A stretch of DNA of 64,000 nucleotides from Flavobacterium sp. (GTDB lineage Bacteria > Bacteroidota > Bacteroidia > Flavobacteriales > Flavobacteriaceae): contig NZ_JAPZSP010000018.1 of NCBI RefSeq assembly GCF_027531705.1, positions 248,001 to 312,000 of the forward strand, in the 5' to 3' direction. Below the pieces are notes generated by a model. That model did not search any database, had not been told where the DNA came from, and saw nothing but the letters and a program-made list of their open reading frames with translations. The translations under genes and the position numbers were made by a program. Shown here piece by piece: positions 47,133-56,612 of the stretch (within the stretch, counting starts at the first letter, position 1; the number at the start of each line of letters is the position of its first letter).

Positions 47133-47894
47133 TTACTTTCTTTTACGAGCGTCAGGTTTACCACCTTTGTTAAAAGGCTTTCTATCTCCTCTTGGAGAAT
47201 CGCCACCTTTACCACCACCTGTACCAGATTGTTTTTTATCCATTCCAACAAGCGGAGAAAGATCTCTCTTTCCGTAAACTTCACCTTTCATGATCCATAC
47301 TTTGATTCCCATTCTACCGTAAGTAGTGTGAGCTTCAGCAAGAGCATAATCGATATCAGCTCTGAAAGTTGATAGAGGAATTCTTCCTTCTTTGAAACCT
47401 TCAGAACGTGCCATTTCAGCACCATTCAAACGACCAGAAATTAAAACTTTAATTCCTTCTGCATTCATTCTCATAGATGCAGCGATTGCCATTTTGATTG
47501 CTCTTCTGTATGAGATACGGCTTTCAATTTGACGACAGATGCTAGTCGCAACTAGATAAGCATCTAACTCAGGTCTTTTGATTTCAAAGATGTTAATTTG
47601 AACCTCTTTGTCAGTAATTTTCTTAAGTTCTTCTTTTAACTTGTCTACCTCTTGCCCACCTTTCCCGATAATGATACCAGGTCTAGCAGTAGTGATAGTA
47701 ACGGTTACAAGCTTCAAAGTTCTCTCGATGATTACTTTTGATACACTAGCTTTTGATAAACGAGCATGAATATACTTTCTGATTTTATAATCTTCAGCGA
47801 TTTTGTCGCCATAATCATTTCCACCATACCAGTTAGAGTCCCATCCTCTGATGATACCAAGTCTATTTCCAATTGGATTTGTCTTTTGTCCCAT
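47133..47894 (-). CDS. rpsC: 30S ribosomal protein S3
   Basis: 253 residues. KH domain with [20 protein letters not shown] (about 69-88), then the C-terminal domain ([40 protein letters not shown]). The last 35 residues are a Gly/Lys/Asp-rich tail. It lines the mRNA entry tunnel. One base separates it from rplV. Confidence 0.98.
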   Translation of the reverse strand: MGQKTNPIGNRLGIIRGWDSNWYGGNDYGDKIAEDYKIRKYIHARLSKASVSKVIIERTLKLVTVTITTARPGIIIGKGGQEVDKLKEELKKITDKEVQINIFEIKRPELDAYLVATSICRQIESRISYRRAIKMAIAASMRMNAEGIKVLISGRLNGAEMARSEGFKEGRIPLSTFRADIDYALAEAHTTYGRMGIKVWIMKGEVYGKRDLSPLVGMDKKQSGTGGGKGGDSPRGDRKPFNKGGKPDARKRK

Positions 47895-47895
47895 C

Positions 47896-48309
47896 TTATT
47901 GTTTGCTTTGTGTGTTATCTAATTGTCCTAACACGATTGTAACGTGATTAGAACGTTTTCTAATTCTGTGTGCTCTTCCTTGTGGAGCTGGACGAAGTCT
48001 TTTCAACATCATACCACCATCAACACGGATCTCTTTAATAAATAAAGCTGCTTCTTCCATACTAGCATCTGGGTTTTTTGCTTGCCAGTTGGCAATAACA
48101 GATAAAACCAATTTTTCTAGTTTTCTTGAAGCCTCTTTAGAACTAAATCTTAAAATATTTAGTGCTCTTTCAACCTTCTGACCTCTTACCAAGTCCGCTA
48201 CTAAGCGCATTTTTCTAGGTGAAGTAGGGCAGTTATTCAATTTCGCGAAAGCAATAGACTTATTAGCCTCTTTTCTCGCATCTGCTGTTTCTCTTTTACG
48301 AACTCCCAT
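47896..48309 (-). CDS. rplV: 50S ribosomal protein L22
   Basis: 137 residues: [40 protein letters not shown] and [20 protein letters not shown], the extended hairpin that reaches into the exit tunnel. The N-terminus is about 20 residues longer than in E. coli. It lies 6 bases after rpsS. Confidence 0.97.
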   Translation of the reverse strand: MGVRKRETADARKEANKSIAFAKLNNCPTSPRKMRLVADLVRGQKVERALNILRFSSKEASRKLEKLVLSVIANWQAKNPDASMEEAALFIKEIRVDGGMMLKRLRPAPQGRAHRIRKRSNHVTIVLGQLDNTQSKQ

Positions 48310-48315
48310 TGCTTC

Positions 48316-48594
48316 TTATTTTTTACCTTTATTTTTTGCTCCAGCATGACCTCTAAAAGATCTAGTTGGTGAAAACTCTCCTAATTTATGACCTACCATG
48401 TTTTCTGTTACGTAAACTGGTACAAACTGACGACCGTTATGAACTGCGATAGTTTGTCCAACAAAATCTGGAGTAATCATTGAAGCTCTCGACCATGTCT
48501 TAACAACTCCTTTATTACCTTTCTCAATATTTTCTTGAACTTTTTTATCTAATTTATAGTGTACAAAAGGTCCTTTTTTTAATGAACGTGCCAT
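48316..48594 (-). CDS. rpsS: 30S ribosomal protein S19
   Basis: 92 residues: [60 protein letters not shown] and [14 protein letters not shown]. It lies in the small-subunit head with S13. Seven bases after rplB. Confidence 0.98.
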   Translation of the reverse strand: MARSLKKGPFVHYKLDKKVQENIEKGNKGVVKTWSRASMITPDFVGQTIAVHNGRQFVPVYVTENMVGHKLGEFSPTRSFRGHAGAKNKGKK

Positions 48595-48601
48595 ATCTTA
48601 C

Positions 48602-49426
48602 TTATTTCTTTCTACGTTCTATAATATACTTACTACTCGGATTTTTCTTAGAACGGGTTCTATAACCTTTAGCAGGTATTCCGTTTCTAGAACGTGGATG
48701 TCCACCAGAAGAACGACCTTCACCACCACCCATTGGGTGATCGACAGGGTTCATTGCCACAGGTCTAGTTCTTGGTCTTCTACCCAACCATCTAGTTCTA
48801 CCTGCTTTACCAGATACAATTAATTGATGATCAGAGTTAGATACTGCTCCAATTGTTGCAGAACAAGTTAACAAGATTAATCTAGTTTCACCTGAAGGCA
48901 TTTTGATTGTTGCATATTTACCATCTCTTGCCATTAACTGAGCGAATGTACCAGCAGAACGAGCAATAACTGCTCCTTGACCTGGACGTAACTCAATACA
49001 AGAAATTACAGTTCCTAATGGAATTTTACTCAATGGTAATGAATTACCAATTTCAGGTTGCGCATCTGCACCAGAAACTAATTTCTGACCAACTTGCATA
49101 CCATTTTGAGCAATTACATATGTTTTTTCACCATCAGCATAAGCTAATAAAGCGATAAAAGCTGTACGATTTGGATCGTATTCAATTGATTTCACAGTAG
49201 CTGGAATCCCATCTTTTGCTTTTTTGAAATCAATCACACGATATCTTTGCTTGTGACCACCGCCTGTATAACGCATGGTCATTTTTCCTTGACTATTTCT
49301 ACCTCCTGAGTTTTTTATCGGCGCTAACAAAGAGCGTTCCGGCTTATCAGTTGTAATAGCGTCAAAACTATTCACAACTCTAAATCGCTGACCCGGGGTA
49401 ATAGGTTTTAATTTTCTTACTGACAT
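48602..49426 (-). CDS. rplB: 50S ribosomal protein L2
   Basis: 274 residues: [40 protein letters not shown], and [20 protein letters not shown], which contains the conserved His essential near the peptidyl-transferase centre. It is complete. Nine bases after rplW. Confidence 0.98.
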   Translation of the reverse strand: MSVRKLKPITPGQRFRVVNSFDAITTDKPERSLLAPIKNSGGRNSQGKMTMRYTGGGHKQRYRVIDFKKAKDGIPATVKSIEYDPNRTAFIALLAYADGEKTYVIAQNGMQVGQKLVSGADAQPEIGNSLPLSKIPLGTVISCIELRPGQGAVIARSAGTFAQLMARDGKYATIKMPSGETRLILLTCSATIGAVSNSDHQLIVSGKAGRTRWLGRRPRTRPVAMNPVDHPMGGGEGRSSGGHPRSRNGIPAKGYRTRSKKNPSSKYIIERRKK

Positions 49427-49435
49427 CTTTTTATA

Positions 49436-49726
49436 TTAGATATTGTTGTAAAAATCTATTGTTTCTCCTTCTTGTACTTGTACAATTGCTTTTTTGTAAG
49501 CATTTGACTTTCCACTGATTAGACCACTTTTAGTGTATTTTGTAGTTCTATCTGGTCTTACATTCATGGTATTAACACTAAGAATAGTCACTCCATAAGC
49601 AGCTTCAACAGCTTTCTTAATTTGTACTTTATTAGCTTTTTTGTTAACCACAAATCCAAAGCGATTCAAAACTTCACTTTCTTTGGTTACTTTTTCAGTT
49701 ACTATAGGTTTAATTATGATACTCAT
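49436..49726 (-). CDS. rplW: 50S ribosomal protein L23
   Basis: 96 residues: IIKPIVTEKVTKESEVLNRF, GFVVNKKANKVQIKKAVEAA and VNTMNVRPDRTTKYTKSGLI. It is the docking site for trigger factor and SRP at the tunnel exit. Six bases after rplD. Confidence 0.97.
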   Translation of the reverse strand: MSIIIKPIVTEKVTKESEVLNRFGFVVNKKANKVQIKKAVEAAYGVTILSVNTMNVRPDRTTKYTKSGLISGKSNAYKKAIVQVQEGETIDFYNNI

Positions 49727-49732
49727 ATCCTA

Positions 49733-50362
49733 TTATTTGCTTAAATTTTCTTCAATTCCGTCTAAAGAACCTTCTAATAACACTAAATTATTAGCGTTTA
49801 ATATAGCATAAGTGCTTAATTCTGAATTAGTTACTACGCTAGACGCCTTTAAATTGCGTGAGGACAAATATACATTTTTATTTGAATCACCCAACACGAA
49901 TAAAGATTTTTTATTTTCTAAACCTAAAGCTTTTAAAACTGAGATGAAACTTTTAGTGTTTGGCGTTTCAAAATTGAAATCTTCTACCACTATTAAATTT
50001 GAATCTTTTGCTTTTAAAGATAATGCTGATCTTCTTGCTAAACGTTTCAAGTTTTTATTCAATTTGAATGAATAACTTCTTGGTCTAGGTCCGAATACAG
50101 TACCACCACCTTTGAACAATGGGTTTTTAGCACTACCTGCACGAGCAGTTCCAGTTCCTTTTTGCTTTTTAATCTTACGAGTACTTCCAGCAACTTCAGC
50201 TCTTTCTTTAGCTTTGTGAGTACCTTGTCTTTGATTTGCTAAATATTGTTTAACATCAAGATATACTGCGTGATTATTTGGCTCTATACCGAATACTGAA
50301 TCAGAAAGTTGAACTTTTCTTCCAGTATCTTTTCCGTTTTTATCTAAAACTTTTACTTCCAT
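49733..50362 (-). CDS. rplD: 50S ribosomal protein L4
   Basis: 209 residues. The tunnel-reaching loop is visible as STRKIKKQKGTGTARAGSAK and PLFKGGGTVFGPRPRSYSFK; the globular part ends GLENKKSLFVLGDSNKNVYL and LEGSLDGIEENLSK. In E. coli L4 represses the S10 operon. Its start overlaps the rplC stop by one base. Confidence 0.98.
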   Translation of the reverse strand: MEVKVLDKNGKDTGRKVQLSDSVFGIEPNNHAVYLDVKQYLANQRQGTHKAKERAEVAGSTRKIKKQKGTGTARAGSAKNPLFKGGGTVFGPRPRSYSFKLNKNLKRLARRSALSLKAKDSNLIVVEDFNFETPNTKSFISVLKALGLENKKSLFVLGDSNKNVYLSSRNLKASSVVTNSELSTYAILNANNLVLLEGSLDGIEENLSK

Positions 50363-50979
50363 TACTTCTGAATGATTACATAAGAGTTGTTACACCCAGG
50401 AACACATCCTTTAATAACAAGTAAGTTCTTTTCAGAAACTACTTTTAAAACTCTAAGATTTTGTACTTTTACATTATCTCCTCCCATTCTTCCAGCCATA
50501 CGCATTCCTTTGAATACTCTAGATGGATAAGAAGAAGCTCCAACAGATCCTGGCGCTCTTAAACGGTTATGTTGACCATGTGTAGCTTGTCCAACACCAC
50601 CAAAACCGTGACGTTTTACAACACCTTGAAAACCTTTACCTTTAGACACACCTTGTACATCTACAAACTCTCCTTCTTCAAAAATAGAAACATCGATAAC
50701 ATCTCCTAATTTTTGTTCCGTTTCAAAACCTTGAAATTCAACGACTTTTTTCTTAGCAACAGTTCCAGCTTTTTTAAAGTGACCAACAGCCGCTTTAGTG
50801 GAGTGTTTCTCGTTTTTGTCATCGAAACCAAGTTGCAACGCTTCATACCCGTCGACCTCATTGGTTCTGACTTGGGTAACAACGCATGGCCCAGCTTCAA
50901 TAACAGTACAAGGAATGTTTTTCCCGTTTTCGTCAAAGATGCTAGTCATGCCAATTTTTCTTCCGATTAACCCAGACAT
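50362..50979 (-). CDS. rplC: 50S ribosomal protein L3
   Basis: 205 residues: [40 protein letters not shown], and [20 protein letters not shown], the loop that approaches the peptidyl-transferase centre. A 98-base gap with overlapping repeats separates it from rpsJ, the longest gap in the super-operon. Confidence 0.98.
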   Translation of the reverse strand: MSGLIGRKIGMTSIFDENGKNIPCTVIEAGPCVVTQVRTNEVDGYEALQLGFDDKNEKHSTKAAVGHFKKAGTVAKKKVVEFQGFETEQKLGDVIDVSIFEEGEFVDVQGVSKGKGFQGVVKRHGFGGVGQATHGQHNRLRAPGSVGASSYPSRVFKGMRMAGRMGGDNVKVQNLRVLKVVSEKNLLVIKGCVPGCNNSYVIIQK

Positions 50980-51004
50980 AAATATTAATTATTAATTATT
51001 AAAA

Positions 51005-51055
51005 AATAGTGATTAGACATTAGTAAATAGTGATTAGCCGAAACCAATCACTATT
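51005..51055 (-). promoter_or_regulatory. Alternative-hairpin region in the rpsJ-rplC gap
   Basis: AATAGTGATT occurs twice on the plus strand (51005-51014 and 51026-51035) and its complement once (51046-51055). On the minus-strand transcript the single upstream arm can pair either with the near copy (compact hairpin, 10-base loop) or with the far copy, which is followed by a run of six T as in a terminator. The two pairings are mutually exclusive. Candidate attenuator ahead of rplC. Confidence 0.5.
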
Positions 51056-51077
51056 CTTATTGTTTAATTACTGAAAA

Positions 51078-51383
51078 TTATACTTTGATTTCTACTTCAA
51101 CACCACTTGGCAACTCTAATTTCATTAGAGCATCAATGGTTTTAGAAGAAGATGAGTAAATGTCAATCAATCTTTTGTATGACATTACTTCAAATTGTTC
51201 TCTCGCTTTTTTGTTAACGTGAGGAGAACGTAGCACAGTAAAAAGTTTTTTATGAGTTGGCAACGGAATTGGACCTGTTACCACTGCTCCAGTGCTTTTT
51301 ACAGTTTTTACAATCTTTTCTGCTGATTTATCAACCAACATGTGATCATAAGATTTTAATTTTATTCTGATTTTTTGACTCAT
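51078..51383 (-). CDS. rpsJ: 30S ribosomal protein S10
   Basis: 101 residues: [60 protein letters not shown]. It serves in the small-subunit head and in transcription antitermination with NusB. It follows fusA by 11 bases; the tuf gene often found between fusA and rpsJ is absent here. Confidence 0.98.
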   Translation of the reverse strand: MSQKIRIKLKSYDHMLVDKSAEKIVKTVKSTGAVVTGPIPLPTHKKLFTVLRSPHVNKKAREQFEVMSYKRLIDIYSSSSKTIDALMKLELPSGVEVEIKV

Positions 51384-51394
51384 TTTCTTAAAAA

Positions 51395-53551
51395 TTAAGC
51401 GTTACCTTTTGCTTTTTTGATTACCTCTTCAGAGATATTAGAAGGAGTTTCTGCATAGTGAGAAAATTCCATAGTTGAAGTTGCTCTACCAGAAGACAAT
51501 GTTCTCAATGTTGTAACATATCCAAACATTTCTGACAAAGGCACATCAGCTTTAATGGTTTTTGCTCCAGCTCTATCACCCATGTCATTAACTTGACCTC
51601 TACGACGGTTAATATCACCAACGATATCTCCCATGTTTTCTTCAGGTGTAATAACTTCCATTTTCATGATAGGTTCCAAAACGATTGCACCAGCAGCTTT
51701 TGCTACTTCTTTATACCCCATTCTTGCAGCAAGTTCAAAAGAAAGTGCATCAGAATCCACAGGGTGGAAAGATCCATCTGTTAAAGTTACTTTCAAACTA
51801 TCAACTTGGTAACCTGCTAAAGGTCCAGTTTTCATAGCTTCACGGAAACCTTTCTCTACAGAAGGAATATACTCTTTAGGTACGTTACCACCTTTTACAG
51901 CATTAACAAACTGTAATCCTACAGGAACTTTACCATCAACTTCGTCTGCTGGTCCTAATGTAAATACGATATCACCGAATTTACCACGACCTCCAGATTG
52001 TTTTTTGTAAGTTTCTCTGTGTGTAGCAGTTCTTGTGAAAGCTTCTTTGTACTCAACTTGAGGCTCACCTTGGTTTACTTCAACTTTGAATTCACGTTTC
52101 ATTCTATCTACAAGAATATCTAAGTGAAGCTCACCCATTCCTGAAATAATAGTTTGACCAGAAGCCTCATCAGTTCTAACTGTAAAAGTTGGATCTTCTT
52201 CAGCTAATTTAGCCAAAGCCATACCCATTTTATCAACATCTGCTTTAGTTTTAGGCTCAATTGCGATACCAATTACTGGCGCTGGGAATTTCATAGATTC
52301 AAGGATAATTGGGTGTTTTTCATCACACAATGTATCTCCTGTTTTAATATCTTTAAATCCAACTGCTGCTCCAATATCTCCAGCTTCGATATATTCGATT
52401 GGATTTTGTTTGTTAGCGTGCATTTGGTAGATACGAGAAATTCTTTCTTTACTTCCAGAACGAGTATTCAATACATATGAACCTGCATCTAAACGACCTG
52501 AATAAGCACGGAAGAAAGCTAAACGACCTACGAATGGGTCAGTAGCAATTTTAAATGCTAAAGCTGCGAATGGCTCTTTAACATCTGGCTTACGTAATAT
52601 TTTAGTTTGATCTTCTTCTAAAAGTTCAGCATCATCAGGATGAATACCTTCGATACCATCTTTATCCATTGGAGATGGCAAGTATTTACATACTGCATCT
52701 AACATGAATTGAACCCCTTTATTTTTGAAAGAAGAACCAGCAATCATTGGAATAATTGCCATATCCATAACAGCTGCTCTCAATGCTACATTGATTTCTT
52801 CTTCTGTGATAGACTCAGGATCTTCCATGTACTTATCTAATAAGTTCTCGTCATAATCTGCGACAGCTTCAATAAGTATATCTCTGTATTCTTTTACTTC
52901 TGCTAACATATCTGCAGGAATATCAACAACTTCATAAGTCGCACCCATTCCAGCATCATCCCAAACGATAGCTTGGTTTTTTACTAAATCAACTACACCT
53001 TTGAAATCATTTTCTTCACCAATTGGCAAAGTGATAGCAACAGCATTAGATTTTAACATGTCGCGAACTTGTTGACAAACCATCAAAAAGTTTGAACCTT
53101 GTCTATCCATTTTATTAACAAAACCGATACGAGGCACACGGTATTGATCAGCTAGTCTCCAGTTAGTTTCTGATTGAGGCTCAACACCATCAACAGCACT
53201 AAATAAGAAAACCAAACCATCAAGTACACGTAACGAACGGTTTACCTCTACAGTAAAGTCAACGTGTCCAGGAGTATCAATAATATTAAAGTGATAAGGT
53301 AACGTTTCAGGTAAAAGTTTACCTTGATTAGTTGGGAAATTCCATTCACAAGTTGTAGCTGCAGAAGTAATTGTAATACCTCTTTCTTGCTCTTGTGCCA
53401 TCCAGTCCATTGTTGCAGCACCATCGTGTACTTCTCCAATTTTGTGTGATTTTCCAGTGTAGAATAATATACGCTCAGTCGTTGTTGTTTTACCAGCATC
53501 AATGTGAGCAGCAATTCCGATATTTCTTGTATATTTAAGTTCTCTTGCCAT
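51395..53551 (-). CDS. fusA: Elongation factor G
   Basis: 718 residues. G-domain motifs: [19 protein letters not shown] (P loop), [15 protein letters not shown] (switch), [20 protein letters not shown] (G3) and [11 protein letters not shown] (G4). Domains II-V are complete, with [17 protein letters not shown] in domain III and GREV-like [20 protein letters not shown] in domain IV. It drives translocation on the ribosome. It lies between rpsG (12 bases) and rpsJ (11 bases). Confidence 0.98.
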   Translation of the reverse strand: MARELKYTRNIGIAAHIDAGKTTTTERILFYTGKSHKIGEVHDGAATMDWMAQEQERGITITSAATTCEWNFPTNQGKLLPETLPYHFNIIDTPGHVDFTVEVNRSLRVLDGLVFLFSAVDGVEPQSETNWRLADQYRVPRIGFVNKMDRQGSNFLMVCQQVRDMLKSNAVAITLPIGEENDFKGVVDLVKNQAIVWDDAGMGATYEVVDIPADMLAEVKEYRDILIEAVADYDENLLDKYMEDPESITEEEINVALRAAVMDMAIIPMIAGSSFKNKGVQFMLDAVCKYLPSPMDKDGIEGIHPDDAELLEEDQTKILRKPDVKEPFAALAFKIATDPFVGRLAFFRAYSGRLDAGSYVLNTRSGSKERISRIYQMHANKQNPIEYIEAGDIGAAVGFKDIKTGDTLCDEKHPIILESMKFPAPVIGIAIEPKTKADVDKMGMALAKLAEEDPTFTVRTDEASGQTIISGMGELHLDILVDRMKREFKVEVNQGEPQVEYKEAFTRTATHRETYKKQSGGRGKFGDIVFTLGPADEVDGKVPVGLQFVNAVKGGNVPKEYIPSVEKGFREAMKTGPLAGYQVDSLKVTLTDGSFHPVDSDALSFELAARMGYKEVAKAAGAIVLEPIMKMEVITPEENMGDIVGDINRRRGQVNDMGDRAGAKTIKADVPLSEMFGYVTTLRTLSSGRATSTMEFSHYAETPSNISEEVIKKAKGNA

Positions 53552-53563
53552 TTCTTATCCTAA

Positions 53564-54040
53564 TTAAAATCTAAAATGTGAGAATGCTTTGTTTGCTTCA
53601 GCCATTTTGTGAGTATCCATTCTCTTTTTAACAGCAGCACCTTCTTCTTTAGCAGCAGCTAAAATTTCAGAAGCTAGTTTTTGAGCCATAGATTTCTCGT
53701 TTCTTCTACGAGCATAAAGAAGCATCCACTTCATTGCCATAGAAATTTTTCTATCTGGTCTGATTTGCATCGGAATTTGGAATGTAGCTCCACCCACTCT
53801 ACGACTACGTACTTCTACGTGAGGCATAACGTTAGTTAAAGCATCTTTCCAAACTTCTAAAGATGATTTTTCGTCATTTTGCTTTTTAGCTTCTACGATA
53901 TCCATTGCATCATAAAATACTTTGAAAGCTGTTGATTTTTTACCATCCCACATCAAGTTGTTCACGAAACGTGTAACTAACTGATCGTTAAATTTAGGAT
54001 CTGGTAAAAGAGGTCTTTTTTTGGCCTGTCTTTTTCTCAT
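53564..54040 (-). CDS. rpsG: 30S ribosomal protein S7
   Basis: 158 residues: [60 protein letters not shown] and [17 protein letters not shown] at the end. It organises the 16S 3' major domain. It lies 24 bases after rpsL. Confidence 0.98.
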   Translation of the reverse strand: MRKRQAKKRPLLPDPKFNDQLVTRFVNNLMWDGKKSTAFKVFYDAMDIVEAKKQNDEKSSLEVWKDALTNVMPHVEVRSRRVGGATFQIPMQIRPDRKISMAMKWMLLYARRRNEKSMAQKLASEILAAAKEEGAAVKKRMDTHKMAEANKAFSHFRF

Positions 54041-54064
54041 GTCTTTTTCTTAAAAGTTTTTAAA

Positions 54065-54448
54065 TTACTTTTTTGCTTCTTTTGGGCGTTTAGCACCATA
54101 CTTAGATCTTCTTTGTGTTCTTCCTGCTACACCTGATGTATCAAGCGCACCACGCACAATGTGATATCTAACTCCTGGTAAATCTTTTACCCTTCCGCCT
54201 CTCACTAATACTATCGAGTGCTCTTGTAGATTGTGTCCTTCACCTGGGATGTAAGCGTTTACTTCGTTACCATTAGTCAAACGTACACGCGCAACTTTAC
54301 GCATTGCAGAGTTTGGTTTTTTTGGTGTTGTAGTGTAAACACGAGTACAAACCCCTCTTCTTTGAGGACAAGAATCTAAAGCAACCGATTTACTCTTCTT
54401 AGTGATTTGAGTTCTTCCTGTTCTTACTAATTGTTGAATAGTTGGCAT
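54065..54448 (-). CDS. rpsL: 30S ribosomal protein S12
   Basis: 127 residues: [38 protein letters not shown] and [20 protein letters not shown]. Lys43 and Lys88, the positions changed in streptomycin-resistant mutants, are both wild type. S12 monitors codon-anticodon pairing. It is the first gene of the super-operon; a TACATTTG box lies 54 bases upstream. Confidence 0.98.
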
Positions 54449-54501
54449 AATTAAATACTAAAAATTACTTGTTTATAAAATTCCCGCTTTTTACGGGGTT
54501 G

Positions 54502-54509
54502 CAAATGTA
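54502..54509 (-). promoter_or_regulatory. -7 box of the ribosomal super-operon
   Basis: TACATTTG on the minus strand matches TAnnTTTG. Transcription would begin near 54495, right at a small hairpin (CCCG 54483-54486 with CGGG 54494-54497), giving a leader of about 47 bases. The upstream region is an A/T run with no exact -33 TTG. Confidence 0.55.
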
Positions 54510-54587
54510 GTAATTATTTTTAATAAAAAAAATGTTAATTGATTAATTTTTTTACGAACTAAATATTTGTTTTTTAGCGGAATAAAG

Positions 54588-54658
54588 AATAGCCATTCAC
54601 AACTTTTTGTTTTAACATTCACTTACTAGACAATGGCTATTTCAATACAGTTTGTGAA
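54588..54658. repeat. Two overlapping inverted repeats
   Basis: AATAGCCATT (54588-54597) pairs with AATGGCTATT (54632-54641), and TTCACAA (54596-54602) pairs with TTGTGAA (54652-54658). The two left arms overlap by two bases, so the pairings interlock and could form a pseudoknot or alternate. Neither has a T-run. Function unknown. Confidence 0.45.
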
Positions 54659-54723
54659 CAAATAAAAAAACACAAGAAAAATGTGATTTTTACGTTATTT
54701 TTACAACCAATTCAAAACCTAAA

Positions 54724-54833
54724 TAGCCCTGATAGTAGTGGAAATCCTTTTCTTTTTTTCTTTAAAAAAGAAAAGATTGCAACGAATAGCAGGAAATACA
54801 TAACCTGAAAAATCCCGAGCCATTAGCTCCTAA
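54724..54833 (+). repeat. Conserved-flank palindromic repeat, copy C
   Basis: Begins TAGCCCTGATAGTAGTGG, then AAATC, a 12-base inverted repeat (54747-54758 with 54764-54775), then GATTGCAACGAATAGCAGGA, and ends AATCCCGAGCC and GCTCCTAAC. Flanks match copies A, B and D; the outer pair is CCTG/CAGG, as in copy D. It is directly upstream of the Omp85-like gene and would be in its 5' leader if transcription starts before it. Confidence 0.85.
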
Positions 54834-54844
54834 CTTTAAAAATA

Positions 54845-56515
54845 GTGAAGCACTTTTTGCATTTATTTTTGTTAATTAACCTAAGTTGTTTTGGGCAAAA
54901 TTTTCATTTAGAAATAGCTGGAAATAACAAAAACGAAACAAAAATTATTGACTCGATTGGCTACAAAAAGAAACTTAAGGAAGAAAAATTAATTATAAAC
55001 GAGCTTGAAAACCTAACAAAAGAATTACAACAAATTGGTTTTATTGAAAATAGAATTAGCAGCCAAAGCAAATTAAATGATTCGATAAATGTTGTAAAAT
55101 ACAATCTTGGAAAAAGAACAGATTTTATACACATATATATAGGTAAAGATGATGCGTTAAGAAAACTTATTTTTGAAAAAGAAAAAGACACCATAATTAT
55201 TCCTTTCACTAAAACAGAACTTTTTTTAAAAGAATCAATTTCAAAACTTGAAAAAAAAGGCTATTCGCTTGCTAAATTACAGTTGGTTAATTTTAGAAAA
55301 AGTGACTCCAACCTTATTTGTGATTTGGTAACAAAAACAGACAAGGTCAGAAAACTTGATGAAATTGTGATTAAAGGTTTTGAAAAATTTCCGATTGGTT
55401 TTAAAAAAAATATCGAACGAAATTACAAAAAGAAAGCTTTTAACCAAGAACATGTAAAAAAGATAAATAGTGATTTTGACAAAATCAGATTTGTCAAACA
55501 ATTGAAGTATCCCGAAATATTGTTTACAAAAGACTCAACCAAAGTTTTTGTTTATTTAGATAAAAGCAACTCAAATACCTTTGATGGTTTTATTGGATTT
55601 GGCAACAATGAGGAAAATAAAATTAAATTTAACGGTTATCTAGATTTGAATTTAGTGAACCTATTAAAATCAGGTGAAACTTTTATGTTAAATTGGAAAA
55701 GTGATGGAAATAACCAAAAGACATTTAATGCTTCACTAGAGCTTCCATACATTTTTAAAAGTCCATTAGGGATAAAAGGGCAATTGAATATCTTTAAACA
55801 AGACAGCACATTTCAAAACACGAAAACTGCTATTGATCTTGGTTATTACTTTTCTTCAAATTCAAAATTATTTTTGGGCTATCAATCATCTGAATCAAAT
55901 GATATTCAGAATGCAAATTCGAGTTTGTTGAATGATTTTAACAATTCGTTTTTCACAACTAATTATGATTTTTCAAAAACAACACCAAGAGACAATTACG
56001 ACGCACTTCTATTTCCTGAAAAAACTAAAATTTGGATAAAAACTGGATTTGGGAATAGAGCAACTCTAAACAGCACAGAAAAACAATTTTTTACCGAAAT
56101 AAATTTGAAAAACAACTTTTATTTAAATGAGAGAAACAGCATCAGCATAAAAAGCCAAAATTTCTTTTTGCAAAGCGATAACTATATAATTAACGAACTT
56201 TATCGTTTTGGCGGAGTAAATTCAATTAGAGGGTTTAATGAAAATAGTCTTCAAGGTAGTTTTTTTAGTTCAATTTTGACAGAATATAGATATACTATTA
56301 GCCAAAGTCTTTACACTCATTCTGTCATTGACTACGGTTATTACCAAGATAAAACATCAAAAACTAATGGAAACCTGTACGGATTAGGTTTTGGAATAGG
56401 ATTATTGACCAAAAACGGCTTATTCAATCTGCTTTACGCAAATGGAAGTTCAGACAACCAAGCTATAAAACTCTCAAATTCAGTAATTCACATAAGTCTA
56501 AAAACGAATTTTTAA
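54845..56515 (+). CDS. Omp85-superfamily outer-membrane protein (BamA/TamA-like)
   Basis: 556 residues from a GTG at 54845; the frame then gives a good signal peptide (HFLHLFLLINLSCFGQ) and no later ATG preserves it. Residues about 60-235 look like two POTRA-type units (TKELQQIGFIENRISSQSKL, SISKLEKKGYSLAKLQL, VIKGFEKFPIGFKKNIERNY). The remainder is a beta-barrel ending in phenylalanine (HISLKTNF), with FGGVNSIRGFNENSLQGSFF, the (V/I)RGF motif of Omp85 proteins. BamA normally has five POTRA domains and about 800 residues, so this is a reduced relative. It may insert or export a particular protein set; the substrate is unknown. Preceded by repeat copy C. Confidence 0.8.
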   Translation: MKHFLHLFLLINLSCFGQNFHLEIAGNNKNETKIIDSIGYKKKLKEEKLIINELENLTKELQQIGFIENRISSQSKLNDSINVVKYNLGKRTDFIHIYIGKDDALRKLIFEKEKDTIIIPFTKTELFLKESISKLEKKGYSLAKLQLVNFRKSDSNLICDLVTKTDKVRKLDEIVIKGFEKFPIGFKKNIERNYKKKAFNQEHVKKINSDFDKIRFVKQLKYPEILFTKDSTKVFVYLDKSNSNTFDGFIGFGNNEENKIKFNGYLDLNLVNLLKSGETFMLNWKSDGNNQKTFNASLELPYIFKSPLGIKGQLNIFKQDSTFQNTKTAIDLGYYFSSNSKLFLGYQSSESNDIQNANSSLLNDFNNSFFTTNYDFSKTTPRDNYDALLFPEKTKIWIKTGFGNRATLNSTEKQFFTEINLKNNFYLNERNSISIKSQNFFLQSDNYIINELYRFGGVNSIRGFNENSLQGSFFSSILTEYRYTISQSLYTHSVIDYGYYQDKTSKTNGNLYGLGFGIGLLTKNGLFNLLYANGSSDNQAIKLSNSVIHISLKTNF

Positions 56516-56612
56516 AGAATTTGTGTTAAATATTAAATTTAAGTTAATAAAAGTTTGGAATGTTAACGAATAATTAAGACTTTTGATGCAAACTAATTCA
56601 AAATAATAGAAT

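Larger units (their letters stand above)
54449..54844. other. Divergent intergenic region rpsL / Omp85-like gene
   Basis: 396 bases without a gene. From left to right it holds the rpsL leader with a small CCCG/CGGG hairpin, the rpsL -7 box (54502-54509), two overlapping inverted repeats (54588-54658), and palindromic repeat copy C (54724-54833), which reaches to within 11 bases of the Omp85-like start. Confidence 0.7.
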
